Counted from the first letter of the stretch, positions 21,232 through 32,689 are shown. The stretch: DNA of 64,000 bases from Lepas anatifera (GCA_034440635.1 JAOTON010000476.1:96001-160000), one strand, 5' to 3'. Numbers and translations are program-made. Notes: generated from the sequence alone by a model not told the origin.

Positions 21232-23112
21232 TAGAGGTGGGACTTTTTGGTCCCGCGGTCCCGGCGCGGGGACTAGGTTTGGTCCCGGCGGGACTAAAGC
21301 TGGGACCAAAGGCTAGACGCCGGGACTGTGCCGGGACCAGAGCCAGTCTGGATAAAGAAAAATTCATGATAATGGTTTCCACATTTCATCTAAAACTAAG
21401 ATAAGAGATAAAATATAACTGTGACTTTCCAGCACCTCATTGCCTCCTTGATGCAATATTCCAACTTTATAAGATGAGAAAAGTATCAATTCAAGTAGAT
21501 GAAAGAGAAAAAATAATATTGCACACACACAGCACAGAACACAGCTCTCACTAAGTTTCATTCTTTGGAAACAACATTTTCAGATGTAATTCCCATTCCT
21601 TCGCTTAATTATACAGCAACTCAGTGACACAACCAAAATACAACCCAAAAATGGTGGTTACTGGGGTCAAAATCACTTTGAATTGAAGAAAAAGACGTTT
21701 TTTTGCATATAGATACTGGAAGGCATAAAAACAAAAGCCTGATTGAAAAGATAATTCTGGAATTCGCGATTGGAAATGGCCGTCCCTACCAACCCCACTG
21801 TTTCTATTGCCTTCTCTCTCTAAAAAAAATTCAACAGTATTTCAAATTACCTACCTACGTCTGTGCGTTATGTCGTGAATAAAACGTAAATGGCTTCAAT
21901 TTCTTCAACAACATTCAACTACCGCACCACGCTTCGTTGTCGTAGACAGCAACAAGAAGAATAATAAAGATAAAAAACAAGTGTGCGCCACTACTGTCTT
22001 TGAAGAAAAATGCAACCGAGTAGAAGCACAAGCTTTTGTAGCCTCAAGGCTAAAAAGTATTAAAAACCATGTGATAGTTCAGTAAATTTTATCTTTATTC
22101 TTTTACTAAACGTGATGATGTACTATTTGTCTTTTGTGCGCAGTCTGCGGCTGCTGTAAAATTGTTTGTCTATTAAAAGCAAATATTGTTATTGGTATTA
22201 ACAATTTTAAAATTTGATTTGTTTAAAATAATTGAAAGCCGTTTTAACACGAATCAAAGAAGACATTTTTGCTAATAGCTTTGCTCTCCAACAGACCTAT
22301 GATTGGCCTCCATATTTGGAAATCCATACATGGACATTACTTGTTTTTGTTGGTGTGTGTGTGTGTGTGGTGTGTGTGTGTGTGTTGTGTGTGTGGTGTG
22401 TGTTTTTTTTTTTTTTTTTGTTTTGTGTGTGTGTGTGTGTGTGTGTTGGTTGGTTGTTGGGAAGGAGGAAGGAAGGAAGGGGGTTGAATACCTAATTGTT
22501 TTTGGAGAACTACCTAGGTATGTAAAACATTGTCAGTTCCTTCATCCAGTGTATCAACTCGCATAATTCTTCATAAACAGCCAAAAACAGTCCTGTAGTC
22601 ACATTACAACTGCAAAAGTGATATGTCAAATTTCTCCTGTGCTTTGGTGATTTGATCTTAAGGCTCTTGAAGGTATTTGTGTCCTGACCTTCCCTGATAA
22701 GACTTAGGTAAGCTTATTGATTGAATGTTTATGGATGGACTGAAGGGAGGTGTGATACAGCTTGAATTTGGATTGATGTATAATTTCCTAGGTACCTTTT
22801 AAGGGTTTAACATGCGAACGTTTCCTCAGAGAGCATTGTCAGATAATTGTGGTCATTTTTCATCATAGTAGGTAAGGATTTCCTGAAGCTATAGTTCATA
22901 CTTTATGTTGATTTGTTTATGTAATGATGATATAAATTTGCTTAATAAGTTTGGCTCTTAATCCACAAGAATTAGTATGTTTAAAAGCCAATAAGTGGGG
23001 AAAAAGGCTGCCGGGACCAGGCCGGGACCACATCTTTCTCGCCGGGACTAGGCCGGGACCAAGAAATGTTACCGGGACCGGGACCAGCTTTTTCCAAAAA
23101 GTCCCACCTCTA
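21232..23112. mobile_element. hAT-like element, 1881 bp, perfect 8-bp duplication, no transposase
   Basis: Both ends are TAGAGGTGGGACTTTTTGG (19 bp, perfect inverted repeat). An exact 8-bp direct repeat GTAAATAT flanks the element (21224-21231 and 23113-23120). The first about 120 and last about 110 bp hold many GGTCCCGGC/GCCGGGACC words, probably transposase-binding subterminal repeats. The interior is AT-rich with no transposase frame, and includes GT and T tracts at 22351-22447. The exact duplication suggests a fairly young non-autonomous insertion. Confidence 0.92.
22351..22447. repeat. (GT)n and poly-T tracts
   Basis: Interrupted GT repeats, a run of about 17 T, then more GT, within the hAT-like element. 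Frames reading Cys-Val repeats here are artefacts. Confidence 0.93.
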
Positions 23113-23120
23113 GTAAATAT

Positions 23121-24573
23121 CCACTATTAAGTGATAATAATTATGGACAGTATGTGTGGGGCTCTCATACCTTGACTGTACAGCTGAGTACCCGAGAAAA
23201 GGAATAATACGAATGGGACATACTGTACACGGCAAAGGTTTCTATCTCGCAGCATCCCCGCGAGACAGCCGACCTTTTCCGTACGGTATGGTGAGGCTAT
23301 CCGGATTCCTCGGAGCAGGCGGAACAGAGGACTGCTCCGGTGACACGAGGCGAGGCTATGCCCTCGGGGCGCGCCACAGGATCGGTAGATTTATTTAAAG
23401 GCTGATCAAGCCCGTGCTTCCAGTAGCAAAGGCGCCGGTTGGTCGAGATAGCCCCAGCGTCAAGGCGAGCCCTGCCCCGACGGTTTTCCTCATGCCGTGG
23501 GTAAACTACAAACATGAAGCGCGCAAGCGACTTTTCCTTGTAATCGATGTTGCATACAATTTCTTTAAAACAATTCTAGCTGAAGCCTGAGCAGCTCCAG
23601 GGACTTTACTTGGAGGGAGGGTATATTGACGGGCTACAAGTCTACACCAGTCCATTCGCATCTTAGACCAAATGGTGATGTCAGTACGCCAAATAATTTG
23701 GATGATGTGTTTAGGCCACCTCACATGAAGGCCAAGATCAGGGTCAAAGGTAACATCAAGATAGTAATCAGCAGTTTCTGGCACCACGATGCAGAGCGGA
23801 CTATCACCTTCCGCTTTTCTCCCGAAAACAATCCGAGATTGGAACAACTTGCCCCATGCAACTGTGGAAGCTGCTTCACTCGACTCATTTGTGGCTCTTT
23901 TGTGTAAACATTAATCATCTGCCATTCATGCATGGTAACCTCATATGTAAATTTTTATTCTTCTTTTTGAGATGTATAAACTACGGACACTCGCATTGAC
24001 AAAATAATCAACTTGATGATTGTGGTCAATACACGGTAGAACTAGAACTACCAACTTTGATTGACACCAGTGCTTCCCGTTGGATGACGTCACTCAGTAT
24101 GATGTTTACTATTGTATACGTCACTGTTCAGGTTACTCTTTGTTCAGCTCAATGTGACAGGTCAAGGTCAAAGGTTATGTGTTCCGGCCAGGACCTCATT
24201 TAAACTTCACGGCTGCTCCAGCATTGGTAATGGTGTACCTATGAGGAACACTTCATATTGTCACGGCATAGGTCAATGACCTGAAATAACATTGACCCTC
24301 AAAACTTCAGAGAACCTGTAGCGAACATGCCCTCCATTTCCAAGTCCATTTTGAGTGTATTCGTGAGTTCTTTCAGTCATTCGTCATTTCTCAATTAGCC
24401 CCAAACATGGCCCAGAAGTAGCCTTTATGACCTTGTTTGACATTGGAGGTATAGACCTAGGTCAATAAAAACTTACTACAATGTAAGTCACTGTCGCACC
24501 AACTATACATATAACGGATGTTTTCCTAGCTTTCTTGATTTACCACATCTCAAGGGAGGCCAATGGGTCCCTC
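23121..24573. other. Unassigned, with AGGTCA-rich segment
   Basis: About 23720-24480 carries several AGGTCA/TGACCT and GACCTTGACC-like words (for example CAGGTCAAGGTCAAAGG near 24160 and GACCTAGGTCA near 24447), resembling the interior of families A and B. I cannot find terminal repeats. The 113-aa minus-strand frame at 23506-23847 lies partly in it and has no recognised domain. Confidence 0.4.
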
Positions 24574-24728
24574 CAGTGGCGGATAGAGGAGGGGGGCTAG
24601 GGGCTGAAGCCCCTGAAGTGTCAGAGTGCCTATAATCAATATGTGGCCGGAAGCTGTTCCGAGGCAATGGCAGAGGGGGCTCGAGCCCCTTACCCCCTCC
24701 CCGAAATGAAGTTCTGGGTCCACCACTG
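24574..24728. mobile_element. hAT-like MITE with CAGTGGCGGAT ends (155 bp)
   Basis: The left end is CAGTGGCGGATAGAGG; the right end reads inward CAGTGGTGGACCCAGAACTT. Size and inner structure match 16198-16354. The flanking 8-mers (GGTCCCTC, AACCCTTC) agree only partly, so the insertion is old. Confidence 0.65.
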
Positions 24729-26722
24729 AACCCTTCCCAACCGATTCTGACTTTTTACAGATGTGTCATGATAGGGTTAACCAGCTGCGTCACGGCAGCG
24801 GTTTACTTTGCAGGGTATGTGGCAACTTCATAATAGGATTTACACTGAGATAGTGTTGGAGCATGCACACAAAAAAACAATTTATCAATATACCATTTGT
24901 CCCCAACTTGTCGTTCGTGGAAAAAAGGTATCTGCTGGGAAGATGGCAGACGAGAAAATATTTTATCGATCCCGTCCCCCCGCCTATAAATAAAACACGG
25001 ACAACAGGCGAGGGTCTCTGATCAGACAAAACCAGTAGCATGGAATAATTCCTCTGATTCTTGTGATAAGGGCGTCTCAACATTTCTGTCCAATTAGGGG
25101 TCCAATTTTTCTATGCTAATAGCAGTATCTGCTTTTAATAGGCAAAATAAAAAGAGCGGCGGCAGACGGCGCATTTAGGACAAAAGAAACAATATAACAT
25201 ATATGTATACAAATATTTGCATGGATTTATGAATTATCACGGGATATTCACACTTTTTGCCTTGAGGCTAGTTAAGCTTGAACCTATACTCGGTTGAATT
25301 TGTTCTTCAAAGACAGCAATGGCGCACACACTATTCTCAGACGACGACCACTGACGACAACAATCAACGACGACGATGCATGTTGTTGGAGTGGTTGAAG
25401 TAAAGAAGTAATGCTAAATATTGAAGATGAAAAGTTTTTTTTAGAGATTTCAAATGTATTTTGTGGTGCGTGCCACCACTTCAAATGTTTAAGACAAGGC
25501 CAGTGATAGGAGCCTGTTAAATTTTTCGAGTAATGTATTATTTGTGCCTAGGGATTTCTTCAGACCGGATGGGCCTTTAAAATAAGCAATTGAACCGTAT
25601 AATTATTGACATATTGAAACAAATTGAAACTTTGATTTAAGCAATTGAAATTATGGATGGGAAATGCATTTCAACGAGGTTAAAAGAGGTTTACAAAAGG
25701 TAGGCAAATTTAAACACTTTAACTTGACATCATGTTTACCTGTTGAGCCAACTTTTTCGTCAACTCATTTGACTCGCTGTCTTCACAACTCAACTTAACT
25801 CAACTAATTGACGTGTTGTGAACCAACTCAACTCAACTTAACTCACTTGTCGAATTTTTTTCGACTCAACTCAACTCAGAGTCGGATGAGTCGGAATTTG
25901 AGTTTAACTCCGACTCTGTCTCGTGAGCTGCACAACTTTGTTTCTACCCCTAACAAAGGAAAATCAAATAATTTGGAAAACGACATTATATAATGGGGAA
26001 CTTTTATAGTACCACTACTAGCAACTTAGAGCGCCAAATTGATAATTATCAAAAAAAGTCTCAAAAACCACTCCAACTTAAAATTAAACGGACGTGCCGC
26101 GTTTCCTCGAAACGATATGGATGAGTTCATTTTCCACGAACGTGAATTACCATTGAACTCGGCGGATAGGAACACAAATACTGGATAGTTTAGCAACGGC
26201 TCACAAATCACTCCAAACACAAATCACACGAGCTGAAGCGATTCTCACTAATCTTCAGTTGTTGAGCCTAAGAAAGAACGTTCTCTTACCTTACACAGGA
26301 ATCACACTTATATTGGGGTTTTAGGGCGCCTTCAGCGGCTTGACTATATCGCGGAACCACATTTGTCGGTTCGCAATTTCCTGAACTGAGCATCGGGGAT
26401 TCACCTCTGCTCGAATCGGAGGAGCTGACTTGGAACGCCCATTAGTCTGATTGTTAAAGCTCTCTGCCCAGAAATGAACAGCTGTCGGCGGCCTTCTCCA
26501 ATCCACAAACAGGCCGACCAAAGCAGGCAGCGCCACAAAGACCCTTACGCTCGATCAGAAGGCACATGTGACAACCATTTAACCACCTCTAAACTTCTGA
26601 AGAAACGCCTGTTGAAAGCTGTTTCACAATGGGAGTTTCCACGACCGATGTCTGGATAGCAACGTCGCTTCATGTAGCTGTGACAGTGCCGCACTGTTTT
26701 GCTAAGCTCATCGCCAACTTAC
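24729..26722. other. Intron, no gene; SINE pieces and ACTCAAC-rich stretch
   Basis: At 24775-24800 a minus-strand GACGCAGCTGGTTAACCC resembles a tRNA box A (SINE head fragment). At 25740-25935 ACTCAACT and GAGTCGGA words repeat. At 26312-26400 a minus-strand SINE tail GGCGCCCTAAAACCCCAATA is present. The rest is unassigned. Confidence 0.4.
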
Positions 26723-26844
26723 CTGGCCAAGGTGAGATCGTGTGTGTGATACTGCATCGCCTTGTTGTATTCGCCCAGGTAGAAGTAAGCGTTGCCCAGC
26801 TGGCTGTAGATGGCTGTCAGCGTCTTCAGGTCTTCTGTGCCCAC
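26723..26844 (-). CDS. GPSM2: GPSM2/LGN/Pins-like gene, first-TPR exon (second recognised)
   Basis: Encodes the first TPR of the LGN/Pins homologue. Seen on the minus strand: VGTEDLKTL, then AIYSQLGNAYFYLGEYNKAM and the run ending HDLTLA; this order and spacing are nearly invariant in animal LGN/Pins. The acceptor is GTCGGCAG, ending at 26845; the donor GTAAGT starts at 26722. The exon is 122 nt, begins in phase 0 (fits the CAG end of the upstream exon) and ends after two bases of an arginine codon completed by the exon at 1340. The TPR region of the family binds the C-terminus of Mud/NuMA and Inscuteable. Frame and splice sites are intact, so it is probably functional. Confidence 0.93.
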
Positions 26845-27879
26845 CTGCCGACAGCAAATCCCAGCTTCACAGAAAGCACCATACTAGAAAATACAGAAGC
26901 ACCTTTGCAGGAATTAGCAAAAGCAAAATGGTTTCGGTTATTTCATCTGTGATCCAGTAGATAAACACCGACAAAAGAAATACCGAGCTGCCACACAACC
27001 GGAGCTGGCCACCCACTCAACAGCTGATGACAAGAACAGGAGCGCGAGAGTAGCAATGAGTTGCCTTGCACTCTCATTATTTCTCCAAACGATTGTGGGT
27101 ATATCAGCTTACATAAACACAAACCAATACCGCGAGTATGGGGTCCACTTTACAGGTTCCAGCCCCCGCCATAGTGGAAGCAGATTAATTACGATCGAGC
27201 CAAATTAGCACGTCGAACTAGCACACTCAAACAGAATTAAAACATCGACCCATATCTTATATTTTCCATTTTTGTTTCATCTTTTTTTAACACGTAAGAG
27301 TCACAAAACAAATCGAAAAATAAGTAAGGTAAAAAGGTTACTACGTGACTGCCACCAATTAACGAGGTAGAGAGATGCGAGGAAAATGCACCAGCACCAT
27401 AAACATAAGCTTCTAATAACTAATGAATTACCACCGGCAATATGAATTATCGTTTTGCACCGGTCGAAATACCCTGAAGTGACATGTCGCTCCAAAAACG
27501 TGTCACGAGACCACCGCCAGCATTGAGCTCACACAGACCCGTGTTGAGATTCGCGCTCCGATCACCTTGGATGGTTTCGGTGCAGACGGCTGACATCGTT
27601 CCCATACCAAGACATCTAGCAGATATATTAAACCCGGTATTTCCAACACAGCACGAGCCCAGGCACATCATTTATTCCCCTCACACAGAGCACCAAACGT
27701 CCTGCCCAAGTTCTGCAATGAATGGAACAACAGGACATGCATTAGTTAGCAGTTCTCAAAGGTCTCGGCTCTGTCTCACAGCTAGCCATACCACGTGTTA
27801 CTCGAATACAAATCTCGCCAGCGTGTATCGCAGAGGACCTAGCATTCTGACGACCCTCGCCAAAAGAAGCCTGTCGGGG

Positions 27880-28830
27880 CGGTTGTTTTTTGGTGCCAGC
27901 CGCTCGCTAACAAGCGTCCGGACCAGTCGGCGCGTGGCGGTGTCCGGGCCGCCGCGACGCGTGCCCGGGTCGGCCTGTTGAGCGGCGCGGCGGTGGCCGA
28001 CCCTCTGCATTGCAGAGTCACGCTGGCGGCCAATCACCATTGAGGCGGCGCGTCAGCGCTGGCCGGGCAGCCGCGACAGCACCGGGCCGAGATGAGGCAC
28101 GCCAGGCCCGCCGCCACGCTACAATCAATACGGCCGGCTTCCTTTCACCGCCGCGCCATACGCCAGCTAAGGACACAAACACCAAATTGCTCCCGTGAAA
28201 CGCTCAAACTAGCTCAATAGAAGCATATCGGGGATACAAAATATGCTGACATAAATGTCGTAACGAAAATATACTGGTTTTTTAATGGTCGACCAGGGTT
28301 CGGCACTGCTATACAACTAAAACTCAACTCCTTCCAGATTTCAGCATCACCGTTCCATTTCTCATCTCGGCCAAGCCCAATAACAACCCGGCGGCACAGA
28401 GCAGATAGAGCATAAGTCTCGCCCCTCGCCGCCGCCGTTGGACCCAGCCCCCGAGTCCCATCTACTGCACTTGCTTGGGCTGGAGCGCCCCCAGCAACTA
28501 AGTTCAGGACCGAAGTTCGGAACCAGCTCTCCTCACACGTCCCGCGTGTGTCCACCGGTCCGCACCAGGGTTCGACCAGTCAGTACTAATACGACGGCCG
28601 GCGGCGCGGCGTCTGCGTCCGGGGCGGCCCAGCCCGGATGCCGCTGACTTACGACACACGCGGCGGTGGCCCAGTATCGGATCGACGGCGCCAGGCCCCC
28701 GGGCGATCGCGGCGGACACGGCCGGAGCCGTCCTGAGCCGCTCAGTCTCAACAAAGCCGACACGCACCGGCCACCGAATACCGAGAGGTTCGCACCGGGA
28801 TGTCACGGCGGTGAGGTGGTCAGGCGCTGA
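27880..28830. other. Two CpG-rich blocks inside intron 1
   Basis: 27880-28180 and 28425-28830 are far more GC- and CpG-rich than flanking DNA. The first includes GGCCAATCACC (CCAAT box); the second has a minus-strand GTAAGTC donor-like site near 28650. Either could be an alternative promoter or enhancer. No protein is recognised in their open frames. Confidence 0.35.
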
Positions 28831-30057
28831 GCGAAGCATGGTTTGTGGTGTTAGGTTGAAATTCAGTTTTCTCTTTCAGAAAAGTTGTTATTGAAAAGTG
28901 CCAATGTCATAGGTCGGCATAGTAATAAAACGATGTAGACATGAGTCTAGCGTAATAACAGTTGGGGTGAATGGATACACCGAGTGTTGAAGCTGAGTGA
29001 CGCTGCCTCCCTAGATTCCTGATACAAAAGTCAAACAGTCCTGGTCAGAAAAATAAGACGTTCCAAACCAGATCCTTAGCCGGGCCCTCGTTGCATAAAA
29101 TGTGAAGAAATGCAACTTATCTTACACGATACTTATCTGCAAATCTGCAAATTTACATAACGTGTCTTACAAAGCGGTAAATTTTAGGCACAAACGGCGT
29201 GAAAATACAATATGGGATAAAATACGCCAATACAGAGTTGGAACTAATTACCAATAGCTCCTGAGTGCATTTCTTATATTGATTGTACCATTTTCATTTG
29301 AATATTTAATAGTTAATAGCTATTTCTCAGTGACTGAAAGAAAATACATAAATGTTTTGCTTCTATTCCACTAAAAACTTTATTTTGGTAAAGCCGTTTA
29401 ACTGTTGCCGTATAATGATAGAAGTAACAATGATAATTCTTTTATTTTCAGACGACGCAATTTAACATATGGCAATCCACAGCAAACGATCTAGGTACCT
29501 GGGCCGAGTCCTCATACATATCTAGTGATAATTAGTGGAACTGGAGACATGCAGTGAATAGAGAGGGTTATATGTCAGTTCGGAACATAATCCTAATAAA
29601 GTAGCGATTTGAAACACCTGGGACGTGAATAGTTAGTACTCTGGGTGAAAACTATTTGAAGAGTAAATGTTGTACATCATCATTTTGGCCACAGGCCTCG
29701 ATGAAGACCCCGGGGTTTTGAAGTTAGGACCAACCTGAATTGAATCCTTACTCTCCCCGGATTTGAATGAGTGTCAGTGCGAACCTGCCTAGAGGCCCTT
29801 GCTTCCTAGGCTGCAACGATTTCTCAAATCATTGCAAGGAGACAAAAATCGAGTCTAAGCTTTCCTGTTGATTTGCATTAATAGCTTCCATCGTTTGGTT
29901 GTACCATACCTACCTGTAAAATGATCATGATACATAAAAAGCTCAGTTTGACATAAATAAGTCTGACTTAAATTTTATGCTGAGAAGTGCTTAAAGACAT
30001 TGCAGTTCATCTTACCTTTTCAAAATCCTTTTCCCTTCACAACAATTTTTTCACCTT

Positions 30058-30083
30058 AGTTGTAAAACTATAGTTTTACAACT
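30058..30083. repeat. 26-bp perfect palindrome
   Basis: Left half AGTTGTAAAACTA followed directly by its reverse complement, with no spacer. It can extrude as a cruciform or bind a symmetric dimer. Confidence 0.95.
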
Positions 30084-30088
30084 TTCCA

Positions 30089-30116
30089 AAATTTCCTCTG
30101 TACACAGAGGAAATTT
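30089..30116. repeat. 28-bp palindrome with 2-nt centre
   Basis: Left half AAATTTCCTCTGT, centre AC, then the exact reverse complement. It lies only 5 bp from the 26-bp palindrome, and the two sequences are unrelated. Confidence 0.95.
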
Positions 30117-30584
30117 ATTGTTGACAATATTTTGCATGAATGGCTAATAGAAGTTCCGCTGGTATAGAGTGCACAGATTTTCAGATGTGTTTTAAACATG
30201 CAGCGTACATTTATCGCCCTTATCAAAATATATTGTGGTGTATCATTCACTTTCCACACCGTATTTTGCTACTTCCACGCCGCTAGCATAAATCAAGTGG
30301 GGCCCTGGTGCCAAATATTCTGCATACCTGTTATTAAGAAGCTACCAAGAACCGAGTAAAAAAATTGGCCCCCACCAACAATATGTCATCGAATCATCGG
30401 CGGGATGGGCCAGAACACGCGAGTCAAAGCCACAAGCATGGGATAATTCTCGCTAAACCCTGACTCCATGTAGCACCAGAACATCAAAAGCTGTGCAGCA
30501 GCTTTATCAACGTGCTTCTTAAAACCTGCCCTCCGAGTGTCACACAACATTGACAGAGTGCAGACGTGAGCCGTTGGACCCTAC

Positions 30585-30689
30585 CTGAATGGCCGTCTCG
30601 AAGAATGCGACGCCGGCGCGGCAGTCGCCCGCCTTGCACAGGCGCTCACCCTCCAGAGCCAGCTCCATGCACGAGGAGCCGTCCATTCT
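30585..30689 (-). CDS. GPSM2: GPSM2/LGN/Pins-like gene, N-terminal exon (first recognised)
   Basis: Encodes the N-terminus and first helix of the TPR array. Seen: MDGSSCMELALEGERLCK followed by AGDCRAGVAFFETAIQ, a conserved LGN/Pins start in which ALEGERLCK and GDCRAG are diagnostic. The donor is CAG then GTAGGG at 30584. The left limit is inferred: CGACAG at 30695-30690 is an acceptor-like site giving a phase-0 exon that begins with Arg then Met at 30686. The frame stays open further upstream (a Met at 30728), so a longer 5' exon or translation starting here cannot be excluded. A SINE-tail fragment lies only about 90 bp upstream. Confidence 0.85.
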
Positions 30690-30775
30690 CTGTCGACAAA
30701 CACTCGGTCCATTCTCTGCGGCCAGCACACGACAGTCGACTGTCTCGGTAGCATGTGTCGCGGAAGTAGACTGTC

Positions 30776-30803
30776 TGTAAAACCGTTGCCCTAAAACCCC
30801 AAT
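30776..30803 (+). mobile_element. SINE 3'-tail fragment
   Basis: CGTTGCCCTAAAACCCCAAT followed by an AT-rich end matches the tails at 26312 and 47638 but on the plus strand. The body is not recognisable. It is notable for sitting next to the first GPSM2 exon. Confidence 0.4.
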
Positions 30804-31541
30804 TATAATATATATGTCCGGACCAGTGACGGTGACTCGTAATCGAGTGGAATATGCAAATGTCTGAAATTGGTCAGAAGTTTTCTAAGCCTTTCACTGG
30901 TACAGCGCATATCGGTTTGCTTACAAAAGTTTGATCCGGTTTCAATGTTCACCCTGCTGTAGCAGGAAATGGACGATGGTTGAAGTGCATGCACGTCATA
31001 AAACCGTTAAGGGCGAAGTAAAACAGAGACAGTGTTCCAGTGTACTGCCACTGACCAAATGATTCAACGGAATCCAACACAATGACTGAATGACATCCTC
31101 TTCGTTCTAATTTGCATTCACAATAGCCTAGCATACATTTGTCACTGCAAACACCCCATGGAGATATACTCCAAAGGCATGGAGAACACACCAAAGGCAA
31201 TTACTGTTTAAAAAAATAATTCAATTCTATAGAGCAGCCAAGTAAAGCAAGCAGCTCTCTCTCTTAATCATTTTATAAGGAAAATGCCGCTCCCAGACTT
31301 TATGAATGCGGTACAGGCTTCCGCGTACTTAAACTAGTCAGCAGCACTTGATTCTATTGTTATCTGAGACAGGCTTTGTCATATTCAGGGTGAGTGAACT
31401 ATTCACGACAGAGACACGGGGGAGGATGCGACAATCAAGGAAATCACGCTCAATATTTTGTGACACGCGCAGAAATTTGGCCCAGTATTTTCGAAATCTA
31501 CCGATCAAGATATACGGTTGACGTTTTTTTATTAATGCAGC

Positions 31542-31575
31542 ATGACACGCATGTTATGCATAACATGCGTGTCAT
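31542..31575. repeat. 34-bp perfect spacerless palindrome
   Basis: Left half ATGACACGCATGTTATG is followed immediately by its exact reverse complement. The centre is ATGCAT. Perfect palindromes this long without a spacer are rare by chance. Confidence 0.97.
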
Positions 31576-31965
31576 ACCAGCCGAGGAGGACCACGGGTGA
31601 AAAACCTGCTGACAATGCTGAAGTGAAGGATAGACGTTGTCGGCTGTTTGGTGTTTTTTAACATTTGTTTTTCTTTATAAAATTTGGCATTGTCAGTATG
31701 TCAGAAGCAAGACCCGAGCATGTGATTAGCTCGGTCGCGACCCACCTCACCGTTGCGCTCATATACTCAATCCTGCAGTTAATTTGTTGTGGTATATGTT
31801 CGCTTTACACCCAAGGAACTTTCGAATACATTTGTATTCTTTATAGTGTTGTTTGGCGTACGGTGGCCATTTCAATTTGATGAAGTAGGATTCCGATTTT
31901 CTTCACGAACGGAGGAAGCATGGAAAAACAATCTGTAGCACCGCATACACATATTTTAAGTCCCA

Positions 31966-32264
31966 CTACACCCCCTCGGGGTGTAGAATGCACGGGGTTG
32001 CCGACACCTCAAATTCGAACGCAGGGTGTTGCAACACCCTGACGAAGGGTTGAAATGGAATGTGACACCAGAAATTGGTGTCGCTGGAATCGGTGAACAC
32101 TCGCAAGGGGTGTCCTGTTACACCCCTTTTCGCAGGAGCAACCCCCGACAGGGGTGTTTTGGCTACACCCCGTATGGGGGTGCGTGACACCGAACTGTGG
32201 TGTCCAAAAACACCCTCGTTAGGTATCACTTTTTACCATTCCACCTTACCCCCGACAGAGGTGT
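31966..32264. repeat. Array of alternating ACACC / GGTGT cores (hairpin array)
   Basis: About twenty short cores alternate in orientation over 300 bp. Clear units: CTACACCCC/GGGGTGTAG with a 3-nt loop (31966-31986); an 18-bp perfect palindrome AGGGTGTTGCAACACCCT (32023-32040); GACACCA/TGGTGTC (32064-32082); GGGGTGT/ACACCCC (32107-32126); GGGGTGT/ACACCCC (32151-32171); CACCCC/GGGGTG (32166-32182); GACACC/GGTGTC (32186-32204). Each core can pair with either neighbour. The frames open through it on both strands follow from its composition. I know no named element of this form. Confidence 0.85.
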
Positions 32265-32689
32265 CAAAACTTTTTCAGTGTGACATTCTAATAAAAACTG
32301 CTCGTTTAGTCACATACGTCGAGTCCTCAAAACGTTTTGGATGTTATGAATTTGTTATAATAAGGGATTCTAGATGCCTGAGAAAATTGTTTATTACCCA
32401 GTGGGCCAGGACAATGTTATCTAGCATCAAAGGAAAGTCGGTATCTGCATAGGTGGGTACAATAATTACAGCCTGAATATACATACCTACTTGATTCGAA
32501 GGCTACATTCCAGAAATTAACTTGGGAAACGCTGCAAGTACATTTCGTTCGAAACTTTGGATCCCATTCACCTACCTAATAGCAAGGCAGGGGCACAGCC
32601 AAAGAACAATATGGGACAACCCGCAGGCACTACAAGGCCTTCAAGATACCATGGGACCCAGTAGGTTGCAACGGGCCTCTCATTAGTAA

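Larger units (their letters stand above)
26845..30584. other. 3.7-kb intron between the first two recognised GPSM2 exons
   Basis: Bounded by donor GTAGGG at 30584 and the acceptor next to 26844. Contents: CpG-rich blocks at about 27880-28180 (with a CCAAT box near 28031) and 28425-28830, and the paired palindromes at 30058-30116. The 165-aa plus-strand frame at 27484-27981 is open mainly through GC-rich sequence and shows no known domain. Confidence 0.6.

Noticed and set aside
23506..23847. 113-aa minus-strand frame
   Set aside because: Part of it reads through an AGGTCA/GACCTTGACC-type repeat-like segment; no domain recognised.
27484..27981. 165-aa plus-strand frame in GPSM2 intron 1
   Set aside because: No recognisable domain, composition typical of GC-rich DNA, runs into a CpG block, and lies antisense within an intron.
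29690..29840. Possible further SINE with GGATTTGAAT box-B-like word
   Set aside because: No matching box A at the right distance and no shared body with the other SINEs.
31966..32264. CRISPR array or simple satellite
   Set aside because: Cores alternate in orientation, spacers are irregular and there are no identical direct repeats of 20-40 bp; the context is eukaryotic.
32075..32452. 125-aa frame through the hairpin array
   Set aside because: Open on both strands because of the alternating ACACC/GGTGT words; no protein signature.
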